A program made the translations under genes and the position numbers. From Thermobifida cellulosilytica TB100 (GTDB lineage: Bacteria; Actinomycetota; Actinomycetes; Streptosporangiales; Streptosporangiaceae), in the NCBI RefSeq assembly GCF_001517975.1, contig NZ_KQ950180.1, positions 797,498 through 861,497 of the forward strand: a DNA stretch of 64,000 nt, written 5' to 3'. This document shows, one piece after another, positions 34,425 to 42,953 of the stretch. Below the pieces are notes generated by a model, which made no database searches, was not told where the DNA came from, and was given only the letters and a program-made list of their open reading frames with translations. Every line of letters begins with the position of its first letter. The stretch's first letter is position 1.

Positions 34425-35147
34425 GTGATTCGTATTCGCCGGGCGAAGCTGCCCGAACCGTTACGTCACCAGTTGGCCAGGAAAACTGAAGAACTCCGCG
34501 CCTCTGAAGCTGGCCCCGGGGAGGCGCGAAACGAGTGGAAGAGGGCGGAGAACGTCCGCCGGTCGGTACGAGAACTGCTCGCCACGATGGCCACCGGTAT
34601 CAAGCGGTGCATGTACTGCGGCGACAACCAGGGTGATGCCATCGACCACTTCGAGCCGATCGCTCAAGCTCCACTGCGCACCTTCGACTGGCACAACCAT
34701 TTCCTCGCCTGTTCCCACTGCAACAGCCACCAGAAGCGTGATCTCTTCCCCCGTGCTGCCAACGGGACCCCGCTGCTGATCGATCCAACCGCCGAAGACC
34801 CCTACGAACACTTGAGGCTGCTGCTGAGCATCGGGGAGTACGAGGCGCTGTCTGAACAGGGCGAGGCAACCATCAAGGTCTTCGGACTCAACCGCACCGT
34901 CCTCACCCGGGGCCGCGCCGTCGCGTTCATAACAATGCGGTCGTTGCTACGTGACCGACAGCGCCTCGTCCAGGAAGGCAACCCTACAGAGGCTGCCGAG
35001 ATCACCGAGTCGCTACGTTTCCAGCCCTTCGCAGACGTGCTCTCGGCGATGCTGCGCTACCGCCATCTTCCCGGCGCGGCGGTTGTCCTGGGCGGTCCCG
35101 ATGTGCTCGAAGCACTGGACGATCCAGAACTGGACTTCTGGTCGTAG
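34425..35147 (+). CDS. HNH endonuclease (PtuB-like)
   Basis: A 240-residue HNH nuclease. The zinc site and catalytic core are CMYCG, AIDHFEPIAQ and NHFLACSHCNSHQKRD, arranged as in PtuB-type HNH proteins. A C-terminal region of about 100 helical residues follows. The GTG start follows the ATPase stop by one base, giving VIRIRRAKLPEPL. A TTG at 34398 would overlap the ATPase end. It is expected to cut nucleic acid when the ATPase is triggered by phage infection. Confidence 0.84.
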   Translation: MIRIRRAKLPEPLRHQLARKTEELRASEAGPGEARNEWKRAENVRRSVRELLATMATGIKRCMYCGDNQGDAIDHFEPIAQAPLRTFDWHNHFLACSHCNSHQKRDLFPRAANGTPLLIDPTAEDPYEHLRLLLSIGEYEALSEQGEATIKVFGLNRTVLTRGRAVAFITMRSLLRDRQRLVQEGNPTEAAEITESLRFQPFADVLSAMLRYRHLPGAAVVLGGPDVLEALDDPELDFWS

Positions 35148-35179
35148 GTTGAGAGCAGTCGGAAAACAGGGACTACCTC

Positions 35180-35371
35180 TCAGAGCTCGCCGTGCTTGGC
35201 AGCGGCCAGGAGCGCCGCCCACTCGGCAGCGGGAAACTCCAGGTGGCCCAGGTGCCGGTGCTGCGTGTCACGGACAGCGGAAGAACGCGGAGCAGTGGCA
35301 ACCTCGACACAGTTGTTGCTGCTGGGGTTGCTGTAACTGGACTTCTTCCACCTGGCGACAGTCAGGTCCAC
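35180..35371 (-). CDS. DUF397-domain protein
   Basis: A 63-residue protein that is essentially one DUF397 domain: ARWKKSSYSNPSSNNCVEVA, AVRDTQHR and EFPAAEWAALLAAAKHGE. The GTG has GGAGG six bases upstream, which decides against the longer frame. It follows the XRE gene by 25 bases and is its usual small partner. The pair behaves like BldB/WhiJ-type regulatory modules. Confidence 0.85.
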   Translation of the reverse strand: MDLTVARWKKSSYSNPSSNNCVEVATAPRSSAVRDTQHRHLGHLEFPAAEWAALLAAAKHGEL

Positions 35372-35396
35372 GTCTCCCCTCCACCAGTCCAAGTCG

Positions 35397-36242
35397 TCAG
35401 ACGAGCAACCGTTCCAGGAAGTCACGCGAGTCCTCGACAGACATGGCGCTTCCCTGAGTACGACCGAAAATCAGCCTATACCTGGCAATCTCCTCATCAG
35501 TGTCCAAGTAGTACCCATCTTTGTGGGTTTCCAGATAAACGACACTGCCAGCAGCATCAGTGCCGTCAAAGCCGAGGATGGTGAAGGGGATTCCGGCTGC
35601 TGCGTGCGCTCCTGCGGCGAACGGAAGTACCTGGATGTCGACCCGAGGCCGTTCAGAGAGTTCGATCAAGTGTCTGACCTGGGACTTCATCGTCTCGCCC
35701 CCGCCAATCTGACGGCGTACCGCGGCTTCGTCGATGACCGCCATGACCATCGGAGGATTATCGCGGTCGAGCACTGCCCTCTGCCGTTCGGCTCGTATCT
35801 CCAGACGACGTCGGATCTCTTCCTCTCCATGGATGTCTACCGAGGTGCGCATCAGGGCAGCGGTGTAGTCGCGAGTCTGGAGCAACCCGGGTACAAGGGC
35901 GATGTTGTACTCCTGGATCAGCGTGGCTTCTGTCTCAAGACCCAGGAAGGCCCCTGGAAGCACATCCTTGTACTGCGTCCACCAGGGCTTTTCCGTGCGG
36001 GAATCTCGGGCGATCTGAATGAGCTCCTGCGCCACGGCCTCGTCAGCCTTGTAGATCTGGCACAGCGCCATGATGTCTCCCGCACGGAGCCTCTGGAAAT
36101 CTCCGGCTTCGAGACGTTGGAGTTTGGCCCGGCTCCATCCCAGTGCCTTCCACACCTCGTCCTGGGAGAGTCCGGCCTCACGCCGGAGCCGCTTCAACTG
36201 AATCACCAAGTGCCGTCTCCGGACTGGCATTCTCGCAGCCAT
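35397..36242 (-). CDS. XRE-family regulator with DUF5753 domain
   Basis: A 281-residue regulator. The N-terminal helix-turn-helix is LKRLRREAGLSQDEVWKALGWSRAKLQRLEAGD. The C-terminal DUF5753 ligand-like domain covers residues about 95-275 (FLGLETEATLIQEYNIALVPGLLQT...VVYLETHKDGYYLDTDEEI). It is paired with the DUF397 gene downstream. The upstream 36243-36419 region is less GC-rich than its surroundings and carries two GCCGCCTC copies, likely for autoregulation. Confidence 0.9.
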   Translation of the reverse strand: MAARMPVRRRHLVIQLKRLRREAGLSQDEVWKALGWSRAKLQRLEAGDFQRLRAGDIMALCQIYKADEAVAQELIQIARDSRTEKPWWTQYKDVLPGAFLGLETEATLIQEYNIALVPGLLQTRDYTAALMRTSVDIHGEEEIRRRLEIRAERQRAVLDRDNPPMVMAVIDEAAVRRQIGGGETMKSQVRHLIELSERPRVDIQVLPFAAGAHAAAGIPFTILGFDGTDAAGSVVYLETHKDGYYLDTDEEIARYRLIFGRTQGSAMSVEDSRDFLERLLV

Positions 36243-36419
36243 CGCACCTCCCGGGCCGAGTCGTCAGCTCACCCATCTTAAAGCCGCCTCGAAACTCACA
36301 TATGCGACTTTGCTACACATAGTTACAAGGCACTCAACTTTTGAGGCCGCCTCATTTAATCTGTGCATCAGATGTCCTGCTGCCGTGCTGGAACGGCCTG
36401 CTTTTCTGTGGGGTGCCTC
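36243..36419. promoter_or_regulatory. Divergent promoter region of XRE and HATPase genes
   Basis: A 177-base stretch that is clearly more AT-rich than the neighbouring DNA. It contains two direct GCCGCCTC copies (36284-36291 and 36344-36351), each followed by an AT-rich segment (CGAAACTC and ATTTAAT). This suggests binding sites for the XRE protein, with promoters leading both ways. Confidence 0.5.
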
Positions 36420-36929
36420 ATGACTGCTGCCCAACCGCCCTCGGCTCCGCCCGTCCCGTTGGTCCGGTGGGAGCCGCGGGTCTATCCCGGCTCGCTGGCC
36501 CTGGCGGGCCGGGTGCGTTCGCACGTGTGCCGCGATCTGGACGGGTTCCCCTCCGGGCTGGTGGACGACGTGCAGTTGTGCGCCAGCGAGCTGTTCGCCA
36601 ACGCGGTGGTCCACACGGCCTCCGGCGCGCCCGGCGGCGAGGTCGTGTGCTCCCTGTCGCTTCCCGCGCCCGACCGGCTGCGCCTCGCGGTCACCGACGG
36701 CGGCCTGACCCCGCACCGGCCCCGCATCCCCGACCTGGACTGCACCGAATGGTTCACCGTCGAGCGCCACCGCGGACTGCTGCTGGTCTCCGCGCTCGCC
36801 CTGGACTGGGGGCACCGCCCGGTCGTGTCACACCCCCGGGCCAACCTGGGCCTGGTGGTCTGGGCCGACTTCGCACTCGACCCGGCGCAGGTCCCGCCCG
36901 GCCTGCCCGCGTTCGTCGCCCGCACCTGA
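36420..36929 (+). CDS. HATPase-domain anti-sigma-type regulator
   Basis: A 169-residue protein with a GHKL/HATPase_c_2 fold. The N-box is ASELFANAVVHTASG, followed by LAVTDGG and RGLLLVSALALDWG. This is the small stand-alone ATP-binding type related to RsbW/SpoIIAB that is very common in Streptomyces relatives. It often accompanies XRE/DUF397 modules, as here. The ATG has GTGGGGTGCC upstream. Confidence 0.85.
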   Translation: MTAAQPPSAPPVPLVRWEPRVYPGSLALAGRVRSHVCRDLDGFPSGLVDDVQLCASELFANAVVHTASGAPGGEVVCSLSLPAPDRLRLAVTDGGLTPHRPRIPDLDCTEWFTVERHRGLLLVSALALDWGHRPVVSHPRANLGLVVWADFALDPAQVPPGLPAFVART

Positions 36930-37002
36930 GACCGTCCGCCGTCCGCGCCGCGGCCCGCACGCCCGGCCCCTCCCCGTACGTACGGAAAGGCACCGCACTG
37001 CC

Positions 37003-37425
37003 ATGCCCGCGACCTTCACCCTCAGCAACCCAACCGACACCGACCGGACCCAGGACGCCCGGCTGGCGGCCCTGATCCGCCAGCTCGCCGGGGTGCGCCC
37101 CGACATCCTCGCCCCGGTCGCGCCGCCCCCGCGTCCCGCGCCCCGGCCCGCCGAGCGCCCCCTGCGCAAAGCCCGCCACTACCCGGTCGATCCGGAGACC
37201 CTCGACCGCATCGCCTACCTGCGCGCCGTGGCCTGCGGCACCCACCGGCCCGGCCAGTACTGGCCCGCCCACGCCACCCGGGACTACTACGCCCGCAAGC
37301 TCCGCACCCCGCTGCGCCGCCGCCTGTCCGACGCCGTGCGCGCCGCCGCGCCCGTGGCCTCGCCCGCGCTCGCCTTCGCCGCCGGCTGCCTGTCCGCCCT
37401 GCTGGGCACCGCGCTCCTGGGCTGA
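37003..37425 (+). CDS. Hypothetical protein with C-terminal membrane helix
   Basis: A 140-residue protein that I do not recognise. The first part is charged with a proline-rich stretch (PVAPPPRPAPRPAERP). The middle has an arginine-rich amphipathic segment (YYARKLRTPLRRRLSDAV). The end is one hydrophobic helix (ALAFAAGCLSALLGTALLG). It lies 73 bases after the HATPase gene in the same direction and may be cotranscribed. Codon use supports it being a real gene. Confidence 0.65.
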   Translation: MPATFTLSNPTDTDRTQDARLAALIRQLAGVRPDILAPVAPPPRPAPRPAERPLRKARHYPVDPETLDRIAYLRAVACGTHRPGQYWPAHATRDYYARKLRTPLRRRLSDAVRAAAPVASPALAFAAGCLSALLGTALLG

Positions 37426-37506
37426 AGCACCCCGCGCGGGTGCCCGCACCGCCGACGCGCACGGAGCAGTTCGGTGAAACACCCCACACGCCCGCCGCGG
37501 CGGAGG

Positions 37507-37624
37507 TAGCCTGTACGCCGTGGACCCCGGCGGAGTCTCCGCTCGCACGCTCCCCGGGGGCACAGCTCCTCTCAGAGCACGCCTCAGCGTGTCGCCTGTG
37601 GTCCGGAGCATCCCCGGACAGCAC
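37507..37624 (+). ncRNA. Promoter-plus-hairpin element, copy 2
   Basis: A candidate -10 TAGCCT (37507-37512) is followed after seven bases by GTG (37520), then a CCCCGG/CCGGGG stem (37525-37530 with 37554-37559). A second hairpin (GTCCGGAGCATCCCCGGAC at 37601-37619) and a strong terminator hairpin follow. The promoter, spacing and first hairpin match the element at 32915. The total transcript would be about 140 bases. It could be read as a leaderless peptide starting MDPGGVSARTLPGG, but the first copy lacks the start codon, so an RNA role is likelier. Confidence 0.4.
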
Positions 37625-37654
37625 CGAGGGCGGTCCCGCGCGGGACCGCCCTCG
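37625..37654. terminator. Hairpin terminator between the short RNA and metG
   Basis: A near-perfect inverted repeat, GAGGGCGGTCCCGCG followed by CGCGGGACCGCCCTC, with almost no loop. It lies 20 bases before the metG stop on the other strand, so it can end transcripts in both directions. Confidence 0.75.
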
Positions 37655-37673
37655 TCGCTTCTGCCGGTCGGGC

Positions 37674-39491
37674 CTACCCGGCCGCCTCCTCCAGGCGGGC
37701 CAGCTCCTCGTCGACCACGGACTGGTCGAGCTTGCGGAACAGCGGCGTCGGCGGCTTCAGCGGGGTGCCGGGCACGATCGGGATCGACTCCCAGCGCGCC
37801 TCGTTGTCCGCGTAGTCGCCGGTGATCACCGGGTAGGTGGACACGCCGTCCTCACCGCCGATGGAGTCGGTGACCTCCTCCAGGCGCGGCATCCCCGTCC
37901 ACGTGCCCTGGCCGCCGAGCATCTCGTACACCTTGTTCGACGAGGCGGGCAGGAACGGGGTGAGCAGCGTCTTGGCGTCGCTCACCAGTTGCAGGGCGAC
38001 GTGCAGGACGGTCGCCATGCGTTTCGGGTCGGTCTTCTTCAACTGCCAGGGGGCCTGGTCGGAGATGTACTTGTTGGCCTCGGCGACGGTGCGCATGGCC
38101 TCCTGGAGGGCGGCCTTGAACTGCGCCCGGTTCAGCCGCTCCCCGACGGTCGTGAACGCGGCCTTCGAGGCGTCCAGCACCGCGCGGTCGACGTCGGTGA
38201 GCTCCCCGGCCTCCGGGATGTGGCCGATGTTCTTGGCCGCCATGGAGATGGACCGGTTGACCAGGTTGCCCCAGGCCGCCACCAGCTCGTCGTTGTTGCG
38301 GCGGACGAACTCGGCCCAGGTGAAGTCGGTGTCCTGGGTCTCGGGCCCGGCCGCGACGATGTAGTAGCGCAGCGCGTCGGCGTCGTAGCGCTCCAGGAAG
38401 TCGCGCACGTAGATGACGACGCGGCGGGACGAGGAGAACTTGCGGCCCTCCATCGTCAGGAACTCGCTGGAGACCACCTCGGTGGGCAGGTTCAGCGCAC
38501 CCAGCGAGCCCGGTTCGCCGCCCCGAGCGCCTTGCCCGCTGTAGCCGAGCAGCATGGCAGGCCAGATCTCGGAGTGGAAGACGATGTTGTCCTTGCCCAT
38601 GAAGTAGAAGGCCTCGGCCTCGCCGTTCTGCCACCACTTCCGCCACGCCTCGGGGTCGCCGCTGCGCTTGGCCCACTCGATGGAGGCGGACAGGTAGCCG
38701 ATGACCGCGTCGAACCAGACGTAGAGGCGCTTGTTGGGCTGGTCGCGCCATCCCTCCAGCGGGATCGGCACGCCCCAGTCGAGGTCGCGGGTGATCGCCC
38801 GGGGCTGGAGCTCGTCGAGCAGGTTCAGCGAGAACTTCAGCACGTTGGGGCGCCACTGGCCCTGCTTGCTCTTCAGCCAGTCGCCCAGGAGCTCGGCGAA
38901 CGCGGGCAGGTCGAGCATGAAGTGCTCGGTGTCGACGAACTCCGGCGTCTCGCCGTTGATCTTCGACCTGGGGTTGATCAGGTCGATCGGGTCGAGCTGG
39001 TTGCCGCAGTTGTCGCACTGGTCGCCGCGCGCACCGTCGTAGCCGCAGATGGGGCAGGTGCCCTCGACGTAGCGGTCGGGCAGGGTGCGGCCGGTGGACG
39101 GCGAGATCGCGCCCTTGGTGGTCTTGCTGAAGATGTAGCCGTTGCGGTGCAGGCCGGTGAACAGCTCCTGCACCACCGCGTAGTGGTTGGCGGTGGTGGT
39201 CCGGGTGAACAGGTCGTAGGAGAGGCCGAGCGCAACGAGGTCCTCGGCGATGATCCGGTTGTAGCGGTCGACCAGCTCCCGGGCGCTCACGCCCTCCTGG
39301 TCGGCCAGCACCTGGATCGGTGTCCCGTGCTCGTCGGTGCCACTGACCATCAGCACGTTGTTGCCGGACATTCGCTGGAAACGAGCGAAGACGTCGGAGG
39401 GGACTCCGAACCCGGAAACATGCCCGATGTGGCGGGGGCCGTTGGCGTAGGGCCAGGCCACCGCAGTCAGAATGTGGCGTTTCGACGACAT
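37674..39491 (-). CDS. metG: Methionyl-tRNA synthetase
   Basis: A class I synthetase charging tRNA-Met, 605 residues. Motifs are [18 protein letters not shown] (HIGH), the zinc knuckle [18 protein letters not shown], and the KMSKS-equivalent KFSSSR. No C-terminal tRNA-binding (EMAP) domain is present. In actinobacteria it usually precedes tatD on the same strand, as here after a 6-kb insertion. Confidence 0.97.
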   Translation of the reverse strand: MSSKRHILTAVAWPYANGPRHIGHVSGFGVPSDVFARFQRMSGNNVLMVSGTDEHGTPIQVLADQEGVSARELVDRYNRIIAEDLVALGLSYDLFTRTTTANHYAVVQELFTGLHRNGYIFSKTTKGAISPSTGRTLPDRYVEGTCPICGYDGARGDQCDNCGNQLDPIDLINPRSKINGETPEFVDTEHFMLDLPAFAELLGDWLKSKQGQWRPNVLKFSLNLLDELQPRAITRDLDWGVPIPLEGWRDQPNKRLYVWFDAVIGYLSASIEWAKRSGDPEAWRKWWQNGEAEAFYFMGKDNIVFHSEIWPAMLLGYSGQGARGGEPGSLGALNLPTEVVSSEFLTMEGRKFSSSRRVVIYVRDFLERYDADALRYYIVAAGPETQDTDFTWAEFVRRNNDELVAAWGNLVNRSISMAAKNIGHIPEAGELTDVDRAVLDASKAAFTTVGERLNRAQFKAALQEAMRTVAEANKYISDQAPWQLKKTDPKRMATVLHVALQLVSDAKTLLTPFLPASSNKVYEMLGGQGTWTGMPRLEEVTDSIGGEDGVSTYPVITGDYADNEARWESIPIVPGTPLKPPTPLFRKLDQSVVDEELARLEEAAG

Positions 39492-39678
39492 GACTCAAGC
39501 CTAGAGCCAAGCGGGCCGCGCTTCATCCGACTCCCCGCCCCGGGAGGGCGGCAGATTCCGCTCTTCCCCGGTGAAACGTCAGGAAATCGGTACTCGACTG
39601 CCCGTCTCTTTTCTTCTGTCCCCCGGATAGGGTGTGTGTCCGTAACTTCACTGTCCGTTCGTCACGCACCGGAGGAAG

Positions 39679-40080
39679 GTGGTCACCACGGTCTCCCGTG
39701 TCCTGGCCGCGCTGCTGTCCGTGCTGCTGGCGTTCGGCCAGTCCCCCTCGGGGCCGGAGCAGCGGGCAGTGCGCGGCACCGCGCCGTCCACCGCCGTGGC
39801 CGTGGTCAAGCCGTGGCCGCACGTGGTGGTCAAGCCCGCCTCGGACTCCACCACGATCTCCCTGGCGCTGGCCCAGGGGCAGGGCAAGCCGAGCGCGTAC
39901 CCGCGCGACCTGCCGGACGGGTACGTGCCGCCCCCGGCGGCCCTCCCGGCGCCGACCGGCCTGCGGCGGCTCTCGCCGCGCACCGGCGGCCCCGGCCTGC
40001 TGCCCGAGGCGCACCTGGCCCTGCCCCGGGGACGGGCTCCGCCGCTCACGGCGCTCAGTCGACCCCCGTCCGGCGGCTGA
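39679..40080 (+). CDS. Exported hypothetical protein
   Basis: A 133-residue protein with an N-terminal signal sequence (VSRVLAALLSVLLAFGQS) and a proline-rich, unstructured remainder (PDGYVPPPAALPAPTG). I recognise no domain. GGAGGAAG lies directly before the GTG start. It precedes secDF by 75 bases in the same direction and may share its promoter. Confidence 0.6.
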   Translation: MVTTVSRVLAALLSVLLAFGQSPSGPEQRAVRGTAPSTAVAVVKPWPHVVVKPASDSTTISLALAQGQGKPSAYPRDLPDGYVPPPAALPAPTGLRRLSPRTGGPGLLPEAHLALPRGRAPPLTALSRPPSGG

Positions 40081-40155
40081 GCACTCCGACGGCGCACGCA
40101 GTCCCGTGCCGCCGTGTTCCCCCACCCCCTTCGTAGTCGTGAGAGGTAGTCCGTC

Positions 40156-42882
40156 TTGACCAGTTCACCGGGATCCGGAGCGCGCTGGCTGCGCGCGCTC
40201 ATATCCCTGCTCATCATGGTCGGCGCGTTCGCCGCCGGCTGGTTCATGAAGCCGACGCTGGGCCTCGACCTCAGCGGCGGCACCCAGATCGTCCTGGAGA
40301 CCCGCGACGCCGACGACGGGACCGAGGCCAACGCCGAGAACACCGACCGGGTCGTGGAGGTGCTGCGCAACCGCATCGACTCCCTCGGTGTCAGCGAGGC
40401 CACGCTGTCCCGCTCCGGGGAGAACCGGATCATCGTCGAGCTCCCCGGCGTGCAGGACCCCACCGAGGCCGCCGAGGTGCTCGGCCAGACCGCCCAGCTG
40501 ACCATCCACCCGGTACTGGGCGTGGACCAGAGCATCGGCTCCACCAACGGGATGTTCGGCGACTTCGGCAACGCGCCCGCCGACGAGGCGAAGGCCCCCG
40601 CCGACAGCACCGCGGAGGACTCCTCGACCGAGGAGGCCCCCGCGGCTGAGGAGGCCCCCGCACAGGAGGCCCCGGCCGCCGAGCCCGTCGACCCGAACGA
40701 CGTCGCGCTGACGCTGCCCGACGAGTCCGGCACCATGCTGATGCTGGGCAAGGCCGCGCTCACCGGCGAGCAGGTCGCCAGCGCCGAGGCCGCGCTCAAC
40801 GAGATGCAGACCGAGTGGATGGTCAACGTCGAGTTCCGGGGCGACGGCCGCGACGCCTGGAAGGAGCTGACCGGCGACGCCGCCTGCAACCCGTCCGGCG
40901 ACCCGAAGCGGCGCATCGCGATCGTGCTGGACAACGAGGTCATCTCCTCGCCGGAGGTCGTCGCCGACGTGGCCTGCGACGTCGGCATGTCCGGCGGCCG
41001 CACCTCGATCACCGGCAGCTTCGACAGCGAGGCCGCCAACGAGCTGGCCCTGCTGATCGAGGGTGGTTCGCTGCCGCTGCCCGTCGAGGAGGTGCAGCGC
41101 CAGACGGTCGGCCCGACCCTGGGCGCCGAGGCCATCGAGGCCAGCTTCATCGCCGGCCTCATTGGTGTCGCGCTGACCGCCGTCTACATCAGCGTCACCT
41201 ACCGCTTCGCGGGCTTCCTCGCCTCCATCGCGCTGCTGTGCTACGCCGTCATCTCCTACGCGGCGCTGGTGGCGCTGGGCGCGACGCTCACCCTGCCGGG
41301 TCTGGCCGGTTTCGTGCTGGCCATCGGTATGGCGATCGACGCCAACGTGCTGATCTTCGAGCGGACGCGGGAGGAGTACCAGCGGCAGGAGAAGGTCTAC
41401 CAGGCCAACAAGTCCGCGGGCATGGCGGACGCCACCGAGAAGGAGCAGGCGGAGGCCGCGGCCGGCGTGCTGACCCGGCGTCGGCGGCGCGCGATCCCGC
41501 CGAACCTGCTCAAGGCGTTCACCGTCGGTTCGCAGAAGGCGTGGAGCGCGGTGCTGGACACCAACGTCACCACGCTCATCGCGGCGGCCCTGCTGTTCTT
41601 CCTGGCGTCCGGCACCGTGCAGGGCTTCGGCGTGACGCTGGGCCTGGGCACGATCGCGTCGATGATCTCGGCGCTGCTCATCGCCCGGGTGCTGATGGAG
41701 TGGGCGGTCTCCCGCGCCACCCCGGCGCGGCGGCTGTGGCTCATCGGCGCGGCGGCGCTGGTCGTGGGCCTGGTGGCGGTGCTGTCCGACGGGTTCAGCC
41801 TGGACAACTGGCTGCTGCTGGTCGCCGGCGCGCTGGCCGTGCTGGCGGTGTCGGTGGCGGTCATCCCGCTCATCGTGCAGAAGTTCCCGGCCAGCAGCGG
41901 CATCGCCCACATCAGCGTGGTCCGCAGGTGGCTGGTGGAGCACAACCCGGACCTGATGAAGCGCAGCACGCTGTGGCTGGGCATCACCGGCGCCATCACG
42001 CTGCTGGCGATCCTCGGCGTGTTCGTGCGCTCGCCGAACTTCGGCGTGGAGTTCACCGGCGGCCGGGTGATGACCTTCTCGGTCACCGAGGAGCTCAACG
42101 CCGACCAGGCGCGGGAGATCGTCGCGGACGCCGGCTACCCGGGCGCGGTCGTCCAGACGGTCGACGACGGCGACATCTCGGTGCGCACCGGGCAGATCTC
42201 CGACGAGGAGGCCACCCAGATCGAGGAGGCGATCTCCGAGCAGGGCGGCGACGTCCAGCGGGTCAGCGACGAGAAGATCGGCCCGAGCATGGGCGACGAG
42301 CTGCGCAACAAGGCGCTGATCGCGCTGATCGCGGCGCTGGTGTTGCAGATGGCGTACCTGGCGTGGCGGTTCCGCTGGTCGTTCGGCCTGTCCACGATGC
42401 TGGCGCTGGCCTTCGACATCGTGCTGGTGGTGGGCCTGTTCGCGTGGCTGGGCAAGCCGATCGACGGCGTGTTCCTCGCCGCGGTGCTGAGCATCATCGG
42501 CTTCTCGGTGAACGACTCGGTGGTGGTGTTCGACCGGGTGCGGGACGAGTGGGCGCACAGCCCGAAGAAGCCGTTCCGCGAGATCGCGAACACGGCGATC
42601 CTGCACACGCTGCCGCGTACCGTGAACTCCGGTATCGGCGGCCTGTTCATCCTGGCCGCGCTGGCGGTGCTGGGCGGGTCCTCGCTCACCGACTTCTCGG
42701 TCGCGATGCTGGTGGGCCTGGTCTCCGGCATGTTCTCCACGGTGTTCGTGGCGGTGCCGCTGGCGATCTGGCTTCAGCGGTTCGACCGGACGCCGCCGCC
42801 GCACGTGGTCAAGGAGCGCAAGACCAAGCAGCGCAAGGAGCTGCGGGTCGCCCGGGAGAAGACCGACGGGGCGGTCGTGTAG
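40156..42882 (+). CDS. secDF: Fused protein translocase subunit SecDF
   Basis: An accessory subunit of the Sec translocon that uses proton motive force to pull proteins out. The 908-residue protein joins SecD (residues 1-480: GLDLSGGTQIVLE, six membrane segments, GMAIDANVLIFER) and SecF (about 550-890: NFGVEFTGGR, SVNDSVVVFDRVRDE). An acidic Ala/Glu/Pro insert lies at about 140-180 in the first periplasmic domain. TTG start with GAGAGG upstream. Most actinobacteria keep separate secD and secF elsewhere, so this fused gene is probably a second copy. Confidence 0.93.
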   Translation: MTSSPGSGARWLRALISLLIMVGAFAAGWFMKPTLGLDLSGGTQIVLETRDADDGTEANAENTDRVVEVLRNRIDSLGVSEATLSRSGENRIIVELPGVQDPTEAAEVLGQTAQLTIHPVLGVDQSIGSTNGMFGDFGNAPADEAKAPADSTAEDSSTEEAPAAEEAPAQEAPAAEPVDPNDVALTLPDESGTMLMLGKAALTGEQVASAEAALNEMQTEWMVNVEFRGDGRDAWKELTGDAACNPSGDPKRRIAIVLDNEVISSPEVVADVACDVGMSGGRTSITGSFDSEAANELALLIEGGSLPLPVEEVQRQTVGPTLGAEAIEASFIAGLIGVALTAVYISVTYRFAGFLASIALLCYAVISYAALVALGATLTLPGLAGFVLAIGMAIDANVLIFERTREEYQRQEKVYQANKSAGMADATEKEQAEAAAGVLTRRRRRAIPPNLLKAFTVGSQKAWSAVLDTNVTTLIAAALLFFLASGTVQGFGVTLGLGTIASMISALLIARVLMEWAVSRATPARRLWLIGAAALVVGLVAVLSDGFSLDNWLLLVAGALAVLAVSVAVIPLIVQKFPASSGIAHISVVRRWLVEHNPDLMKRSTLWLGITGAITLLAILGVFVRSPNFGVEFTGGRVMTFSVTEELNADQAREIVADAGYPGAVVQTVDDGDISVRTGQISDEEATQIEEAISEQGGDVQRVSDEKIGPSMGDELRNKALIALIAALVLQMAYLAWRFRWSFGLSTMLALAFDIVLVVGLFAWLGKPIDGVFLAAVLSIIGFSVNDSVVVFDRVRDEWAHSPKKPFREIANTAILHTLPRTVNSGIGGLFILAALAVLGGSSLTDFSVAMLVGLVSGMFSTVFVAVPLAIWLQRFDRTPPPHVVKERKTKQRKELRVAREKTDGAVV

Positions 42883-42908
42883 CCGTCCTCGTCCGGCTCT
42901 TCCGGGGC

Positions 42909-42937
42909 GGGGGCGCGGTCCGCGGGGCCGCGCCCCC
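42909..42937. terminator. Bidirectional hairpin between secDF and rsmI
   Basis: GGGGGCGCGG (42909-42918) pairs with CCGCGCCCCC (42928-42937) around a 9-base loop. The converging secDF and rsmI genes end 27 and 17 bases away. Confidence 0.8.
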
Positions 42938-42953
42938 GTCGGCGTTCCGGCGG

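Noticed and set aside
31716-35147. A retron-associated Septu system
   Set aside because: No reverse transcriptase or msr/msd-like RNA next to the ATPase; the hairpin element found has no retron features.
37520-37750. A leaderless small protein starting at GTG 37520
   Set aside because: The related element at 32928 has GTA at the same position, and the frame runs through a terminator into antisense metG.
39492-39678. A T-box or SAM riboswitch upstream of metG
   Set aside because: No specifier loop, antiterminator or conserved SAM-box pieces are visible.
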